DNA from: Numida meleagris
Taxonomy: Eukaryota > Chordata > Aves > Galliformes > Numididae
Length of the DNA: 64,000 nucleotides
Reading direction: 5' to 3'
NCBI RefSeq assembly: GCF_002078875.1
Contig: NC_034411.1
Coordinates: forward strand, 53,662,486-53,726,485
The notes below the pieces were generated by a model. It was not told where the DNA came from and searched no databases. It saw nothing but the letters and a program-made list of their open reading frames with translations. Below are positions 50,001 to 61,800 of the stretch, piece after piece (the first letter of the stretch is position 1; every line of letters starts with the position of its first letter). The position numbers and the translations under genes are program-made.

Positions 50001-53000
50001 ATAAATATCTAGAAATGACAATTTCTAAAAATATTTATTGCACATCAAAATTCAGTAATGAATGCTGGTGTGACTCAGAAAAGAGCTAAGTCTAGATTGT
50101 CTGATTGCTACTGCATTTAGTGTAGACTTGTGGTGAAAAGTGTTAAGTTTATGGAGCTACGTGAAGTCTTGTATTAAAACTTGGGTAGCAGAATCATGAA
50201 CTATGGTGCAGAAAAGGCATTTGCTGTTTTCTGACTGGAAGAAGTTGACGAGAACAACAGTGTCAGTGTCTAAGTAATTGAGGCACATATGAAACTTCAA
50301 CTACAAAATAAAGAGCACATTTTATTTTTAAAAATTATTCTTCTATATAGTAAATGCCCTGCTCTTCTTTTTTTTTTTTAACAGTGAAGGACCTTCCTCT
50401 TCCCAGATTTGTTGTGTCAAAGAATGAACAAGAATCAAGACACACAGCCTTGTATTCTTCAGATGCTGATAACCCAGCTTCCTATTCAGGTGTGATTCCT
50501 CCTCCACCTGGCAGGATACAAGTCAAAAAAGGCTCTGTGAGCCATGATGCAGTTCAACAACGTACATCAACTGATCAACAGGTAAATTAACTTAAAAGAT
50601 TAAATGGGACTCTTAACTGTTAATCTGCTGCATAGGTATCAATCTAATAGTGTTTCTTAACTCTGTTACTTTCAATACAGTTTCTTTAAAAAATAAATAA
50701 ATATACAATGTGTGTATATATATATATAAATACTACATAAACATCTATAACATTTGTCTGTAGGGGATTTTTTTTAATGTATTCTTATATGTTTGAAATA
50801 CTGGTAATAATTGAGACAGGAAAAGAAGAAATGTGTAGGATGTGATACATATGAATTCATAATCGTTATGATACGGAGTTCACATCAGCTTCCTGGTCTT
50901 CACAACAGTGTTACTGAATGCCATGGAAGACTGGATGTCTAGTCCTTCAGTATGCTGTCATACCTTTAAACCTGAAATGCTTTGTTTAGAAAAATCTCAC
51001 AATGACTTCTCTCTGCCTTACATGCTATTGTACAGGATTTTAATTGTTAGAGAAGATGAGAACCAGAAATAATAGACACAAAGAAGTTTTTGTGTAGTTT
51101 TTCATTGTATTATAATGATGAAAAAACTGATTTCCCTTTGCTCACGGGTTCTCTCATCTTCAGCTACAGGATATCTGAATAAAGGAAAACTGTACAGGCT
51201 TACAGCTTTGTGCTTCCTTGTAATTTGTTGTTTATTTAGTCTTTATGTTCTCTTTCCATGGGGAAATGTTTCTGTGACAGTCCTTTTTACCAAAGCAAGA
51301 ACGCTACGTTTGAGTATTGTATTTTGCTGGGTGTTTGTGTCTGTGCATAGCTGTTGAATGCCTGGTTTTCTTCCACCATGGTATGCTCTTTCCTGGGCTT
51401 GTTTTGTTGAGAATCAAGTAACTTGGAAATTTTCCTTATTTTCTCTAGGAGCCAAAGAATTCACTCATAAACATTTATTAATCTTTTTGGAATAATCCAG
51501 GCTAACCCAATTAAAAACCAAAACAAAGTTGGCAGAGGCCATCCATAGTCACTGGTTGTCACTTCCTCCCAAACTGGCAATGGAGGCAGTGATGAAATGA
51601 GCTCTTGCAGTAGCTATGAAGATAGCTTTTTTTTTTTTTTTTTTGTCTGGCTTTGGAGAGGTGTGTTTGAAATAGTTCCGAAGAAGTCCATGATCCACTT
51701 GATCTGATGATGGGATTTTAGGTTGATTGAAGTAATATTTGTATGCTTCTGTCCATTTTTGAGTTTTAGTGAATGACTGTATTTTGATAGAAGAATCTGT
51801 CCTGGTGTAACTTTAAAGCAATAAAGTCTAGTGTTTGAGGTTTCCAAGTTCTGACAAAAGAAGCCATGTATTCATGAAGGTGTATAAGAATCCAAATTTC
51901 AGTTTGCTATCTTGGCTTGTTTAAGCAGCCTTGTATCTCTCTTCCAAACAAATCTGTGTGGTATTATTAAGGTAAAAATAAACCTGGTGTACATGCTTTG
52001 AGAGATCTATCCCAGAAAATAGTCTTGAAGTGAATGTAGTTAACAATACAGCATTGAGTCCAGCAGCTTTGAGTTCTATTCATGGTTCAGAACATGAGGG
52101 AAGTACTGTTTGATTTTGTACTCAGTTATAAAACTACATCTTCTGTTGCTGATTCTTACATTTCTGACTGTGTAACAAATCTGTTCAAGCTGCCTCATCT
52201 TGGTCTAACGTTTGTTTTTGGGATATTATGTTAGAGGGGTACAGAGGATGATTTGCATCTCCTTAGACTGAGAATGAGATTGATACCCCCCCAGGTTTCT
52301 CACTTAACCGTATAAATACCTATTATTTGTTTGTTTGTTTTTTACCCCAAAAAGACTGATAAATGACTTCAGGAAATTTTTTTCCAGAAATTGCTGATCA
52401 AGTTGTCTTTGCCCAGAGATAATGCTTCCATTTGTAATATACAGAAGGAGGTTCAGACTGTGTCCAGACCTTGTTGCGTGCCATCTTTTTCAAGATCGAA
52501 GTTGCTGAAGTTTGAGAAGTAAATTATAGCACATCATTTTCCTAGAGGTCACTTCTCTTCTTGGAGGAATTTAAGTGTCTTGAGATTATATGTTTCACTT
52601 ACAGAGCTTGTCACTTAGATACTCTGTTAGTGACTCTGAAATTTGATATTTTTTTCTTAAACTATAGACTGGCTTTGGCAATATACCTCCCACTTCAAAA
52701 TGCTTTGATTTCATAAAGTACTCTAAAATATTTATGTGAAATCATATGCTATCTTGTCCCTGATCTTTAAAAGCTGGTTACATTCATATGCCATTTTCTA
52801 TGTTGTGAAATGTTACACAGATTAATATTTCATAATTGCAGATAACCAATGTAAAAAAATTTCACTTAGGGTATTGTGTGCTGCAATATCATAGAACACT
52901 ATTTATTTATCAGTGCATTATTTGGAGCTTCACTCAGATGCAGCGGGTATCAGGAAAATGAAATCAAGTTCTGCTTCCAGCTATAAATGAGGTTTCTTCT

Positions 53001-56000
53001 AAAGTAAGCACAGGGCAAATGCAGGAACATTGTTTTTTGTTGCAACTTCTGTGGTGAGATTTGTTATTTTGCAACTTAGACTTATGCATTAGTATCCCAG
53101 TTGATGGAATTCTCTCTTATGGCACCATGCTGAAATATACTGAAGCTCAGGTTAAATGCTGTGCAATTCCTTGTCTCGAAAATCACAGTTCCTCTGTTGT
53201 CATATGCAATTGTAATAGATAATTACTTTTTAAAAAACAATCAGGATTCTCTCTTAAAATTGACGTTTTTATCTGCACTGGCAGTGTTGGGGAAAGCTGT
53301 TCCTACATCTTAATGGGAATGTAGTGGAAAATAAGCAGGAGTTTAGAATTCCCACTTAACTCTCCTCAGTTAACAACTTTGTCCTTAGTGTTTTCTGCAG
53401 AACACCACTTTTTCTAGAAAACCATGGTATTCACCCTTAGCTTCATTTTGCTTGACAAAATCTATAATCTGTTTTGTTTAACAAACTAGCTCATGGTAAT
53501 CCCTGTAATCCTTCTTTGCCCTTGATCCAGTTTAAATTTATTCTCAATGAAATTACCCGACCAGACTTGTAGTTCTTGATTTCAAATGAGATCTCACCAG
53601 TACTAGAATTGTTTTGTAAATTACTTCCTATGTCTGATGGATTTCTCAGCTCATACATCCTAGCAGCTGTGGAAAAAGATCTGTCATATTTGACATAATA
53701 GTGGTCTGACAGTTGAGCTACGCATCCAGTCTTCTACTTTCAGTTGGTTGCTTCTCATTATTCACTTCACTATTAATTTCTACTCTTCAAGAAACTATTT
53801 TGTACTTTAAATTTTGGTAGTGCAGTTGTTATCTCTGTCCTCAAAATAATCTGTTCCTATGATGCCTCCTTTACATTTGTTGTCAAAATTCATTAGTATG
53901 CTACTTATTGTGTATAAGCAGTTACTTGCAGTATCAAATTAGGTCACTCCCCAAAACAGTCTTTCAGGAGCATTATTAGAAAATTCACTTCAGCCATATG
54001 GTTCTCATGCTAATGTGGTTCATTCTGTAGCTATTTCTTTTGCAAGATAGGTTCTTGTGTTAAACTCTAGATTGTTGGAATTATCTTGTGTGGCACAGCA
54101 ATGAAATATACTGAAGTTCAGGTTAAATTCAATGCAATTCCTTGTCTCGAAAATTACGAAGAAACTCGAGTCAAATTTCCAGTGCTGTGATTTATCTCCT
54201 CTCCATTTATGTCTGGGTTTTTAGTTGCCTTCTTCAAAACTAAAACCTTTCAGACTGTTGAGGTCCAGCAAGTTTCCAGTTGGCTGAACCACACATCCCA
54301 ATCTAAAAAATGTATAGTGCTTCATGTAGAGAAGCTCACGCTGAACCTTGAACTATTTTATTCTTCAATATGAATACTAGTTGATTACAAAATCATGGGT
54401 TCTGCAATGTGATTACCATCTCTAGCATAATCTTTCTTCGTAATGGATCTGTTCCCTGACTCTTATGCAGGCTGTGTGGTGTCAGGACCTGGACCACAAC
54501 ACCCTTAGAGCTACCCTTCGGATACCATGTCTGGCTTCATTGTCTCTGGAATTCTCCTTAGGAGGCTTTCTTCTGGCCTGAGGTGTGAGATCCAGGAAAA
54601 GGTTTATAATCCCTTTTGACTCATGTATGCTTGCAATTTCCTTTTGAGGTTGAGATCGCTCCAGTATTGCTTCAGTACAGTATTGTGTTGCCTTACACCA
54701 GTTTGCCTTACATTCACTACAATTCTCCTTTTGGAACCATATATTATAACACCTCTTTTCAATTAGCACCTTGTTTTTAGTTACTGCTTGTCATTCCAAA
54801 AAGGTCCAAGTGCAAGTCTTTCATAGTATTTAGTAATTCCAGTTTAACAAAAATCATGTTTTTTTAACAACTCAGGTTAAATTTATTATTTTAATGTAAT
54901 TTTTATTCTTTTTTGTAATTAAGATTAATTACTTGATTTTTGCCTGTTAACTGTATAAGAATGTTCTTGGTGGTTTGACTTAACATTAAAATGTTAGTTA
55001 ACTATTTATATCGACATGTTTTATTTACATCTCTTTATCTCTTTTTCTGCAGTAATGTAGCAATAAATAAGACAGTAGAAAGCAGAATGTTACAATTATT
55101 ATCGCTTCTATTGAGTTTTGTTTGGATAGGAATTAAATCTTGATTTAAATGTTTTAATGGAATTGCTTTGAAAGTGTTAAAACAGTTTATCAAAATAGGA
55201 TTTTAACAGTAGCTAATTTAATTAATAATACGTTGACTTCAGTATGCAGACGAGTAAAATGGCTAAAGTTCCCAAAGAGATTAGGTGAGTAACTTCTGTT
55301 AAGTATGATGAAACTGAAAATCACTGAGTTATCAGTGACCTGAGTTACAGAACCGTTGCAATTGTTAGGTGTTAGGATTTTGAAGAGTGCTCCAGGTAGG
55401 TTCTGTATCATAATGCTCTAAGAAAATGTAGTCACAGATATTTCAGGCTTTTAAGGTTAGTTTCTTTTACTAATAGATTGGACAGATGAAAATGAACATA
55501 CCATCTTCTCAACTGCAGCATATGCTGTCATAAATGACGCGTTTTGAGAGTTTGACTGTGTACTGCAATTGAGGAACAAAGGTGGTTCTATTGAAGCCTG
55601 TTTACTGAAGCTTGAAGTCTGGTGCAAAATCAAAGCAGAAACTTTATACAGCAAGCACTGTTTTCTTAGGCATGAGTGTGTTAAAGTGGTAACTTTTTAT
55701 CAGCTGCAAAGATATGTACCTCACAGTTCTCACACACATGCATGCGCACACACACACTCTATGTAAATTGAGTGAATTAACTTGTAGGAAGTTTGTTTCA
55801 GTGAATCTTTTTCATGACTACTATTGCATCTGAGTTGATGTTCCTACGGTTCTACCTTCTCAGTCTTTCCTGGCCTGCATCTTCCTTCTTTACACTTGCA
55901 TCAAACCATCAGTATTTTGGCTAAGCCATTTATATATATAACATATATTTTAAAGGTGTTCAGATGTCTTAGGCTTCTAGTAAGCTAGCTCAATGATTGC

Positions 56001-58864
56001 GAGGAGTGGTATGAGGGAAGGGCTGGAATTGCAGAGGGATAAGATGTTGCCACAGTAATGCCATGTTAAGTGGGCTGAAAATGTTTTGGAAGCGTCTCCT
56101 AAAGAAGCTTTTTGACATCAGATGCATTTGCATATTTTCTTTTGTTTAATAATTTTGAAGTCCATAAGCTGAAGCTCCAGATTAAGTGTCAGAAATCTGT
56201 AGATGTTTATAATTCTTATATAACGTTGATGGGACATTGATGGAATTGATGGAACATTGAGAACAAGGTTAACCATTGTGCCTCTTTTGCTCCTCGTGAT
56301 CTATTTACCTTCATTACATACCTTATAGAATTGCATGGAAAGCAAATGTTTAGAAGAATAAGTTGAAGATTATATCTACAATAGCTTGAGCATTATGACT
56401 GAGTAGTGACAGTTGTCAAGTTCCATAGGGCAAGGCTGCTTCATGAGGATGGTGTGTAAAAGTAGATGTTCACATCCAGTTACTAGAAGTAGTGAATGGG
56501 TTTCCTTTATGTAGGCTATCATGCATTTGTCTGCTCTAAGGATTCTTCATGTCCTTCTGGACCATCTAACTTACTGGAATAAAAATACTGGAGCAAATGA
56601 ATAATATCTGTGACCAAGCCTAGCAGTCCCTAGGTTTACTCATGATACTTGGTCTAAAAATTTAAATATCTTTCAAATCTTTTTTGATTAAAAAAAAAAT
56701 GGCTTCTATACCAGTGAAAGAGGAAGCTTGTCGTTATCATCAGTGATGCATCATCATGGCTCTCCCAGAACCTATTGCACTATACTTTCTAAGTGGACTA
56801 ACCATTCAACCTCATTTCTAGCTTCCAGGCTGCAAGTGGCATTCTGGAAGCTAGGAGTGAGGTTGAATGGTTAGTCCACTAACCATACCCTGACTCCTTC
56901 TAATCTCTGCCCTGTGTGCCTATAAAAGTAAGAATGTACTATCACTTCAAATAAATTTCTTGTCAAGTAAGATGCTAAGAATAGGCAACTTCAGGCAAAT
57001 TTCAAAACAGTGAGTAACTGCCATAATAAGCTTGACTGGTAGAAATATTGTAGAAAATGGTGACTGTACAACTGGATGGTCCCTGAATTAAAAATCTAAA
57101 TGAATTATTACTGCTCTCAGCCACTTGGTAACACCATTTGCAAATATATATGGGCATTGGTTTAAATACTTTCAGTGAAATGCTGGAAATGATGTGACCT
57201 AGGAGCTTTATTTAAAGAAATCTGATTCAGTGGTCCTGATTTGAGGAAATACCTCAATTGCAGAATCAGCCGTGCTGGCCCTGTATCCTAGGGAAGACAG
57301 AAATCAGAGGAAAAGAAAAGGGATAGAGAGAGGTTACATTAACACATTAGAAACTAACCTGTCATCGTGATCTTTAAACTTCTTTTGTTAAATGTGTGTA
57401 GTTTTAGCATGTACCTTGCTTGGAGAACAGCTAGTTTTATGGCACTTCGACTTTTAGATTTTTATAGCTGTAATGTTATAAGACAAAATGGCCTTTGAAT
57501 ATTTGACGAAGTACATCAGGTTTTGGGAATCATGTGGAAACCTACGGTCAGTCTGTCTGTAGTACCTGATAGTATTTTAGCAGTTGTTAGGAAGCTATTT
57601 CCTGGTTATATTCATGTGGATTTCAGTTTATTTGGATAGCTGTCTTTGAAACTAATAGGAGTTATGTTATTGTGTATGTTCATGTGTGTTAGTAAATTGT
57701 TGAAAATATTTACAGTGTGTACTTTGTGGGTGAACTGAAAAGGTAAATAAAGGTTATATCACTTAATATAATGAGGCAAGAGAGTTCCAAACATATTTTT
57801 GTCTACTGCTGAAGTAGATACTGAGATTTTTGGCTTTCTTTCTACTTCTCAAGAAATTCAGAGCTGAATCTTGCCTTCTTGTTGTACTTGTTTTTACCTA
57901 CTAGTTTAGCTTAAGTTGAGAGGTATAGCAAACTAATTAAAAAACTACTTTCTATGATATGAATATTTTGTTTAATGTATTTCTTTCATTATTTCCTTCA
58001 AAGTGGAATTATCTGGTAATCTGAACATCTCATGATAACCGTTACCAATGAGAAATCACACATGTGATTCTATTTTCCTGTCTGTTCAGGGGCAAGATAG
58101 AACAATACAGTATTAAAGAAAATCTTAAGCCTTAAAATTAGGACAGAACTACCTTATAACTTGTACAGCAAAGAAATATGTCCTAAATGGCGTAATTATT
58201 TGGGCAAAAAAGTGTATCTATGTTTTTGCATATTTAAAAATAATGTCTACTATGCTTTTCAGTGTTTAGTTCTGATTTCTTTTTTAAAAGAAGATGATTT
58301 GGATTATGAATCACTAGATGACAGTTAAGTATGGTCATTGCTTGTACAGTAAATACCTTTCTTTTGAGATCTGGGTTCAAATGAAACTTCTATCACAAGT
58401 GAAAATGAGTCTTTTGAATAAATGTCCTTGGAAGCCAAGTTATTTAACTTGGCGTTGCTGTTCTTCTGAGAATGCCTAGTTAAGAATATGGTAGATTAAG
58501 TGTGTTTTTTCTTTTTTTAAATGACTGTGTCTGGTGCCACTCATGCTGTACCTGACATCTGTTCCCTCATTTTAATAAGAGCTAAGATTTTCCCTATCCA
58601 AGTATGTTTTAACTATAGTGATGATTGTTTCTAGAAATTATGGTTTTAGATAGGCTTTTATATATTTAGTCATACAGTACAAAACTTAAAAAGTTCCTTT
58701 GTTTTATTAGGAGTCCACATCTCCAGTTGTTTCACCACAGCAATCCCCACCAACCTCTCCACACACATGGAGGAAGCACAACCGCCATCCCAGCGGAGGG
58801 AATAATGAACGACCTCTTGCTGGACCTGGGCCTTTTTGGGCTCCATTTAGTGAAGCACAACCAG
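28918..58864 (+). CDS. REPS1: REPS1 (RalBP1-associated Eps domain protein 1), N-terminal part in four exons; continues past the window
   Basis: Exons 28918-29070, 46533-46656, 50385-50581 and 58711-58864 join to 628 nt (209 codons + 1 base) with no frame break. REPS1 is a cytoplasmic endocytic adaptor: EH domains bind NPF-type ligands, and the C-terminus binds RALBP1, linking Ral signalling to receptor endocytosis. Exons 1-2 encode the first EH domain (roughly residues 8-92), with [18 protein letters not shown] and [19 protein letters not shown]. Exons 3-4 encode a Ser/Pro-rich linker with [18 protein letters not shown] and [19 protein letters not shown]. Similarity to mammalian REPS1 is very high over the whole length (recalled, not searched). 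The paralogue REPS2 fits less well. The second EH domain and coiled-coil C-terminus are not in the window. Introns are 17,462, 3,728 and 8,129 bp; intron 4 exceeds 5.1 kb. Confidence 0.95.
34970..35034 (+). mobile_element. CR1 LINE 3' tail, short
   Basis: GGGGTTGGAACTAGATGATC, CTTCCAACCCAAACTGTTCT and GTGATAC mark the last ~65 bp of a CR1 copy. Confidence 0.78.
38042..38930 (+). mobile_element. Avian ERVL-type LTR, 3' end decayed
   Basis: It starts TGTATTGGGTTTACATGGTG and follows the layout of a long avian ERVL LTR: a GC-rich, GAGGAGCAGG-type repetitive U3 (38240-38620), an A/T-rich polyadenylation region near 38780, then GGTAATTGGTGATCTCCCTG and CCTTACCTCAACCCATGAGC. The usual CA end is not recognisable, so the right boundary is approximate. 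No viral coding sequence adjoins it. It lies in the sense direction in REPS1 intron 1. Family assignment is by recall. Confidence 0.65.
41236..41322 (+). mobile_element. CR1 LINE 3' tail, short
   Basis: GGTGATTGGACTGGGTGATC, then CTCTCCAACCTCAGCTATTC and TGTGGTTCTA, is the plus-strand CR1 end. Confidence 0.75.
44269..44357 (-). mobile_element. CR1 LINE 3' tail (reverse)
   Basis: CACAGTATCATGGGGGTTGG, AGGGACCTTTGGAGATCGTC and AAGCAGGTTCCCTAGAGTAG form a reversed CR1 end. Confidence 0.85.
44480..44985 (+). mobile_element. Old CR1 reverse-transcriptase fragment
   Basis: Forward frames resemble the fingers/palm part of CR1 reverse transcriptase: [20 protein letters not shown] aligns with the family's SxTSVPGKIMEQxxLEAxx[21 protein letters not shown] aligns with CKAFDMVPHNILxSKLxx[18 protein letters not shown] aligns with ECxxxKFADDTKLSGA. 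The family's catalytic FADD box reads FAGT here, and several frameshifts are present, so it is inactive. Much of the domain between these blocks has been deleted. Confidence 0.6.
45172..45790 (-). mobile_element. CR1 LINE fragment with ORF2 C-terminal remnant
   Basis: The reversed tail (GAATCATAGAATCATTTGAG) is at the left. Minus-strand frames carry [20 protein letters not shown] and [12 protein letters not shown], the CR1 ORF2 C-terminal region, broken by frameshifts. Confidence 0.9.
46533..46656 (+). CDS. REPS1: REPS1 coding exon 2 (end of first EH domain)
   Basis: The acceptor TTTTGTTGCAG ends at 46532 and the donor ACAG then GTAAAA starts at 46657. The exon encodes [19 protein letters not shown] through RVESLNT and leaves one base for the next codon. 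The length of 124 nt keeps the frame with exons 1 and 3. Confidence 0.96.
46657..50384 (+). other. REPS1: REPS1 intron 2 (3.7 kb)
   Basis: AT-rich, with no gene or named repeat recognised. Confidence 0.85.
50385..50581 (+). CDS. REPS1: REPS1 coding exon 3 (linker)
   Basis: A long T-tract and AACAG end at 50384; the donor CAG then GTAAAT starts at 50582. The exon completes a Val codon, then encodes [19 protein letters not shown], a Ser/Tyr-rich part and [18 protein letters not shown]. It ends in phase 0. The PPPP motif and basic stretch are as in mammalian REPS1. Confidence 0.96.
53067..53186 (+). repeat. Direct repeat, copy 1 (about 120 bp)
   Basis: It pairs with 54038-54157 at a constant offset of 971 bp. 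The shared core is GAAATATACTGAAG, CTTGTCTCGAAAAT and a common outer TTTTGCAA. Similarity is high over the last ~85 bp and weaker over the first ~35 bp. The source family is not known to me. Confidence 0.75.
54038..54157 (+). repeat. Direct repeat, copy 2 (about 120 bp)
   Basis: Partner of 53067-53186, aligned without gaps. It contains GGCACAGCAATGAAATATAC and AATTCCTTGTCTCGAAAATT. Confidence 0.75.
56792..56880 (+). repeat. 37-bp inverted repeat with 15-nt loop (hairpin)
   Basis: The left arm is 56792-56828, the loop 56829-56843 and the right arm 56844-56880. Arms start AGTGGACTAACCATTCAACC and end GGTTGAATGGTTAGTCCACT. Thirty-five of 37 positions are perfect complements, and the two others become G-U pairs in a plus-strand (REPS1-sense) RNA. 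Sequence outside the arms does not pair. It may be a recent quasi-palindrome made by template switching, or a small-RNA precursor-like hairpin. Confidence 0.9.
58711..58864 (+). CDS. REPS1: REPS1 coding exon 4 (Ser/Pro-rich linker)
   Basis: The acceptor TTTTATTAG ends at 58710 and the donor CCAG then GTATAA starts at 58865. It encodes [19 protein letters not shown], then [18 protein letters not shown], leaving one base. Several Ser-Pro sites make this a likely proline-directed phosphorylation region (inference). No further REPS1 exon was found up to 64000. Confidence 0.95.
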
Positions 58865-61800
58865 GTATAAATGTCTTCTCTCATGCTTCGACTATAGCCC
58901 AAAGTTGTGGAATTCTTAAAAATATTAAATAACTGAGTTTAAGACAACGTCTTTCTATTTTCCAGTTCTGGAAACTTGGTTGTCGATTCAAATCTTCATG
59001 CTGGTGTCAGCTTTGTGGAATTTGTGGCCTTGTGTATGGCAGTTCTGTTTTTCAGTGTGGTATAGGAAATGCTTAGTTTGGAGGGAGGGAAGAGTATTAA
59101 AGTGGAAAGTTGTAATTTGAAGCTTCCATCCTATTGACAAGAACTGTCAGCACACCCAGAGATACGGGGAGCTCAAAGGAAGGAGGCAGATAATGTATTG
59201 TTTGAATTGTGCTTCTGATAGATTAGATGACTTGCTGGAAAGACTTAATTTTCTTACCTTTTTCTGCTTTCTTTAAAGTTTATGTAAACATAACTGAAGC
59301 TACTGTATCTCAAATGTATCAAAGTAAAATCATTTGTTTCTTGGTAGGTTGATCTCTTTTTTTTTTTTCCGTTTAACATGAATGCTCTCACTGTTGTGTC
59401 ACTGTGCTCTGATGGTAAAAGGTTTTCTCCCCTAGAATCTCAAATATGAAGAAGTTCTGTTTCTTTTTCTGATAAGCTGCTCAATTTAATAAATTTGGGA
59501 ACAGCGGAGTAATTTGTAATTAATGTTTCATTTTTTATACTCAGAAATATGTTGCATTTTATAGACTGATTTCAAACTGAGGTGTGGTTTGTTGGTTTAT
59601 TTCAGCTTTGATATTTCCAAATTGATCATTCAGTATGTCCTCTTTTCATAGTTACAAGCATCCATTGATGACCATGTATTCTGTTGTTATAATTGGTTGA
59701 ATAAAGAAATAAAACTTATCTTCACTGACATTTGGAAATTAAATTGGTTTTATGCATGGGTTCATGTCAGTGTCTTGAATATTATTTTCAAGTACATGCT
59801 AGTCAATTTAGAATAAAAAATAAATATTAGTAGTTTGCTCATTGCATATACAAGCACTTCTGAGGCTTTAGTCCAGGTGTTTAAACATGCTTTTAGTGAT
59901 TTTTCAGGATTGAGTTTCTTGATTTGGTTTTTATTTTTTTCTCTTGCAAAGTTTAGTTGATCTGATTTTATTGGAAGATGAAATAGAAGTTTGTCTGATA
60001 GCACATTCTAATATGCGCATTCAAGAACTACTCGAAGGCATGGAAACCTCTTCTATCATTGAAGTGTTCAGTATTGCCCTTCAAAAATGAAGTTGTAGTG
60101 CCATGTTAATATTTCATTTTTGTAGTGCTTTCCTTGTGATGTCTATTAGATAATATTTTCAGAAGTCTGAAAATATCATACTGAATTAGCTCAGCATACT
60201 TGAATTTTATATTCTGTAGTTAAACATATTCTTAGTGTGTTTAAAGTAGTATGGAGATACTGTAAAAGAATGATTGTCTGTTCTGCCAATGCGAAGGGTA
60301 GAGTAGATTTACATATATTTAATAAAAATTGTCATCGTGGTTCACTGGATGATTCTTTTGCACTGTATTTTGCTGAATTTCAGCTGTTGTAGACAGTTCA
60401 TTATTTTTCTCACTTTTCTTGAGATTACATTTTAAAGAGATGATTTTGTAGAAAAACAGAGCTCTTCTGACATTAAAGTGTAGAACAAGATAGATTGTTG
60501 GTTACTTTAAAATCAGTGCTGCAAGCTCATCTTGATTCTGCAACAAGACATTTTTGAGAAATCAGATAATTTGCAGGTAACGTTACATTATTTCACTAGG
60601 AATTAAGGCAGAACTATCTCATTTCACTTGTGATCCAAGAAACATAAGAACCCAGGTCTCTCTGTTTTTATTTCATAGTCTGTGAAACATTGAGCATAAT
60701 GGTAGATAACGGAGGGCCCATCTCAAAGCATGAAGCTCTCGAGTGTGAGCATGATTCTGTTATGTCTAATTAATACATAGCATGAAATGAACTCTATGGT
60801 TAGGATAGGTCTCAGCTTTAAATGTCAGTCAATTCTGTTAAAACTCAGGTCTCTCAAGCCTTCCAATTGTTTGATTTGCATTTAAGGTAAAGCTGTTAAA
60901 AATCACATTACGTCTTGGTTCTGACTTGTTTCTGATCTGTCTGGTGCTTCTCCTAGATTAGTTTCCATGGAACAATAAAGTGGATAACTGAACCCCTCAT
61001 ATTATATGGTGTTGTGGGTTAACCTTGGTAGATGGCTAAGCACCATACACCTTCACTTTTGCTCAGTGGGGTGAGGAAGAGGGAAAAAAAAGAGTAAAAG
61101 AAAAAAAACTTATGGTTCAAGAAAAAAAAAGTTTAATAAGTGAAACAAGTGGAAGAAAAGAGAAATTATTCAAAGACAGTCACCACTGATGCTGAGCCAG
61201 TTCCGAAGAAAAAGATGACTGTCTCGTAAACTCACCGACCTTTTTAGTATTTTATTGCTGAGCATGATGCTACATGGTATGGAATAGCTCTTTGATTAGT
61301 TTGAGTCATCTGTCTTGTTGTGTCATTTCCCAGTCTCCGACACACTCCCCAGTCTGTTTACTGATGGGAGCAGCGTAAGAAACAAAAGGCTTGAGGCCAT
61401 GCAAACACTGTTCAGCTGTAGCTAAAATATTGGTGCATTAATCAACATCGTTCGAGATGCAAATCTAGAGCGCAGCACCATGTGAGCTGCTGTGAAGAAA
61501 ATTAACTCAATTCCAGGCAGACCCAATACATAAGGAAACAGAACTGAGATGAGATGAGAACCTCCTGTTCCTGGAGTTAGAGAAGAGGAAAAAAATTGGT
61601 TAACTTCAACTCATTTTGCATTCCAGGTTCAGTATCTAGAAGGGTGCTGAACGTGAGAAACTTAGGATTCTTTCTCCATTCTCCTGGCTTAACTTCAAGT
61701 GATTGTTGAGTGGCGTGTCAGAATAGGGGCTAGAAATTATTTTAAGTTTCATCATTTTGTAGTTTGTTTGGACTGGAAGCAGAGTGGAGCATTTATGTTT

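Larger units (their letters stand above)
50582..58710 (+). other. REPS1: REPS1 intron 3 (8.1 kb)
   Basis: AT-rich. It contains a short TA repeat near 50715, a T18 run (51627-51644), a pair of 120-bp direct repeats (53067, 54038), a CA-rich tract near 55735 and a 37-bp hairpin (56792-56880). No other gene was recognised. Confidence 0.85.

Noticed and set aside
54482..54769. 95-codon minus-strand frame with several cysteines
   Set aside because: I considered a decayed retroelement but could align it to no family and saw no neighbouring domains.
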